From: Burkholderiaceae bacterium
GTDB lineage: Bacteria; Pseudomonadota; Gammaproteobacteria; Burkholderiales; Burkholderiaceae
NCBI GenBank assembly: GCA_947461335.1
Contig: CANHLB010000115.1
Span: 1 to 6,113 of the forward strand
Length of the DNA: 6,113 nt
Reading direction: 5' to 3'
Shown: piece after piece, positions 5,383-6,113 of the stretch
Numbering within the stretch: the stretch's first letter is position 1
Layout: every line of letters begins with the position of its first letter
Translations under genes and position numbers: made by a program
Notes under the pieces: generated by a model
What the model was told of the DNA's origin: nothing
The model's database searches: none
What the model saw: only the letters and a program-made list of their open reading frames with translations

Positions 5383-5407
5383 GCGTCTGTTCAATGCTAT
5401 GCAGAGC

Positions 5408-6113
5408 TTAGAAGTAGCGCTCTTTAATCCATAAGGCAACAGTCACCAGTCCAATCATGATGGGAACCTCAACCAAGGGTCCTATTACTGCTGCAAAGGC
5501 TGCGCCAGAATTAATTCCAAAGACAGCAATCGCTACCGCAATGGCTAGTTCGAAGTTATTGCTAGATGCTGTAAAAGATAAAGTGCAACAGCGTTTGTAA
5601 TCAATTCCCATTCTAGCTGTGAGTACAAAGCTTACTAGAAACATGACTCCAAAATAGATCAGCAATGGGATGGCTATCGTCAGCACATCGCCGGGGAGCT
5701 CAAGAATAAGCTTACCTTTAAGGCTAAACATCACGACAATAGTAAAGAGCAGCGCAATCAAAGTGAGTTTGCCAATCTTTGGCACAAAATGCTCGTGATA
5801 CCACTCCTTAGAAACAAACTTAAGCATTACAAATCTAGTGAATAAGCCCGCAATACAAGGGATACCTAAATAGATAAAAACGGTCTTTGCAATCTCGCCA
5901 ATGGTAATGCTCACATTGGATCCTGAGAGGCCAAAGACTGGTGGTAACACAGTCAAAAAAACATAGGCATACACACTGAAGAATAGGACTTGGAAGATCG
6001 CATTAAATGCCACCAACCCAGCCGCATATTCAGTCGATCCCTTAGCAATATCATTCCAGACAATCACCATCGCTATACAGGGTGCAATCCCAATCAGAAT
6101 AAGGCCTGCCATA
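5408..6113 (-). CDS. ACR3-family arsenite efflux permease, N-terminus cut by window edge
   Basis: Inner-membrane antiporter exporting arsenite (and in some members antimonite) using the proton gradient. The 234 residues seen are the C-terminal two thirds of a protein usually near 350 residues with ten membrane helices; about seven are present, separated by short loops. Diagnostic features: [19 protein letters not shown] (visible 3-21) with Cys12, the helix-4 cysteine required in ACR3 proteins; [20 protein letters not shown] (29-48); LGIPCIAGL (82-90); and [20 protein letters not shown] (177-196) with Glu188, matching the conserved helix-9 glutamate; then [13 protein letters not shown] (211-223). 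The ATG at 6112 is an internal Met, not the start; the frame continues past the edge. Arsenic genes such as arsR or arsC would be expected further right, but none is visible. The stop TAA is at 5408-5410 and no clear intrinsic terminator follows. Confidence 0.93.
   Translation of the reverse strand, partial: MAGLILIGIAPCIAMVIVWNDIAKGSTEYAAGLVAFNAIFQVLFFSVYAYVFLTVLPPVFGLSGSNVSITIGEIAKTVFIYLGIPCIAGLFTRFVMLKFVSKEWYHEHFVPKIGKLTLIALLFTIVVMFSLKGKLILELPGDVLTIAIPLLIYFGVMFLVSFVLTARMGIDYKRCCTLSFTASSNNFELAIAVAIAVFGINSGAAFAAVIGPLVEVPIMIGLVTVALWIKERYF

Noticed and set aside
5361..5426. ATG-starting plus-strand frame of 21 codons
   Set aside because: It is too short, has no ribosome site, and runs into the antisense of the ACR3 gene.

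Overview
The window looks like chromosomal DNA of a beta-proteobacterium, most probably Burkholderiales and in style closest to Polynucleobacter. The reasons are moderate, slightly AT-leaning base composition, compact housekeeping genes, and the combination of DusA, a small eRF1-like 'translational machinery' protein, a membrane-anchored glutamate-synthase-core protein, an RluA-family pseudouridine synthase, a ScpB-type decarboxylase and an ACR3 transporter. This taxonomic placement is inferred from protein style, not from a search. I see no insertion sequence, prophage, CRISPR array, tRNA or rRNA.

Layout. Positions 1-899 (minus) hold most of dusA, cut by the left edge at its C-terminal end. 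Positions 936-968 hold a strong 14-bp hairpin between dusA and the next unit. Positions 988-1659 (minus) are a two-gene unit: an eRF1/host-attachment-like 127-residue protein followed, 21 bases later, by an 88-residue protein I do not recognise. Positions 1660-1798 are a divergent control region with a near-perfect FNR/Anr box (TTGATTTAGGTCAA) and inverted repeats. Positions 1799-3436 (plus) encode a 545-residue membrane-anchored FMN/[3Fe-4S] glutamate-synthase-like protein. Positions 3441-4337 (minus, convergent, 4-base gap) encode an RluA-family pseudouridine synthase. It lies 42 bases downstream of a methylmalonyl-CoA decarboxylase (ScpB type, GTG start) at 4380-5168. Positions 5169-5407 are non-coding, with three exactly 10-bp-phased TTTTG motifs, a 16-bp palindrome and a 22-bp-spaced direct repeat. 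Positions 5408-6113 (minus) are the C-terminal two thirds of an ACR3 arsenite efflux permease, cut by the right edge.

How the genes relate. Two genes modify RNA (DusA for tRNA D20, and the RluA-like enzyme), and the eRF1-like protein may also touch translation, but they are not one operon. The most coherent regulatory idea is that the eRF1-like two-gene unit, and perhaps the divergent glutamate-synthase-like gene, respond to low oxygen through an FNR-type regulator: on the minus strand the box sits exactly where a class II FNR site should lie relative to a -10-like TAGTAA. The rest is ordinary accessory metabolism. I do not see a clear new multi-gene system; the best candidates for something undescribed are the FNR-box operon with its unknown 88-residue partner and the ordered non-coding region upstream of scpB.
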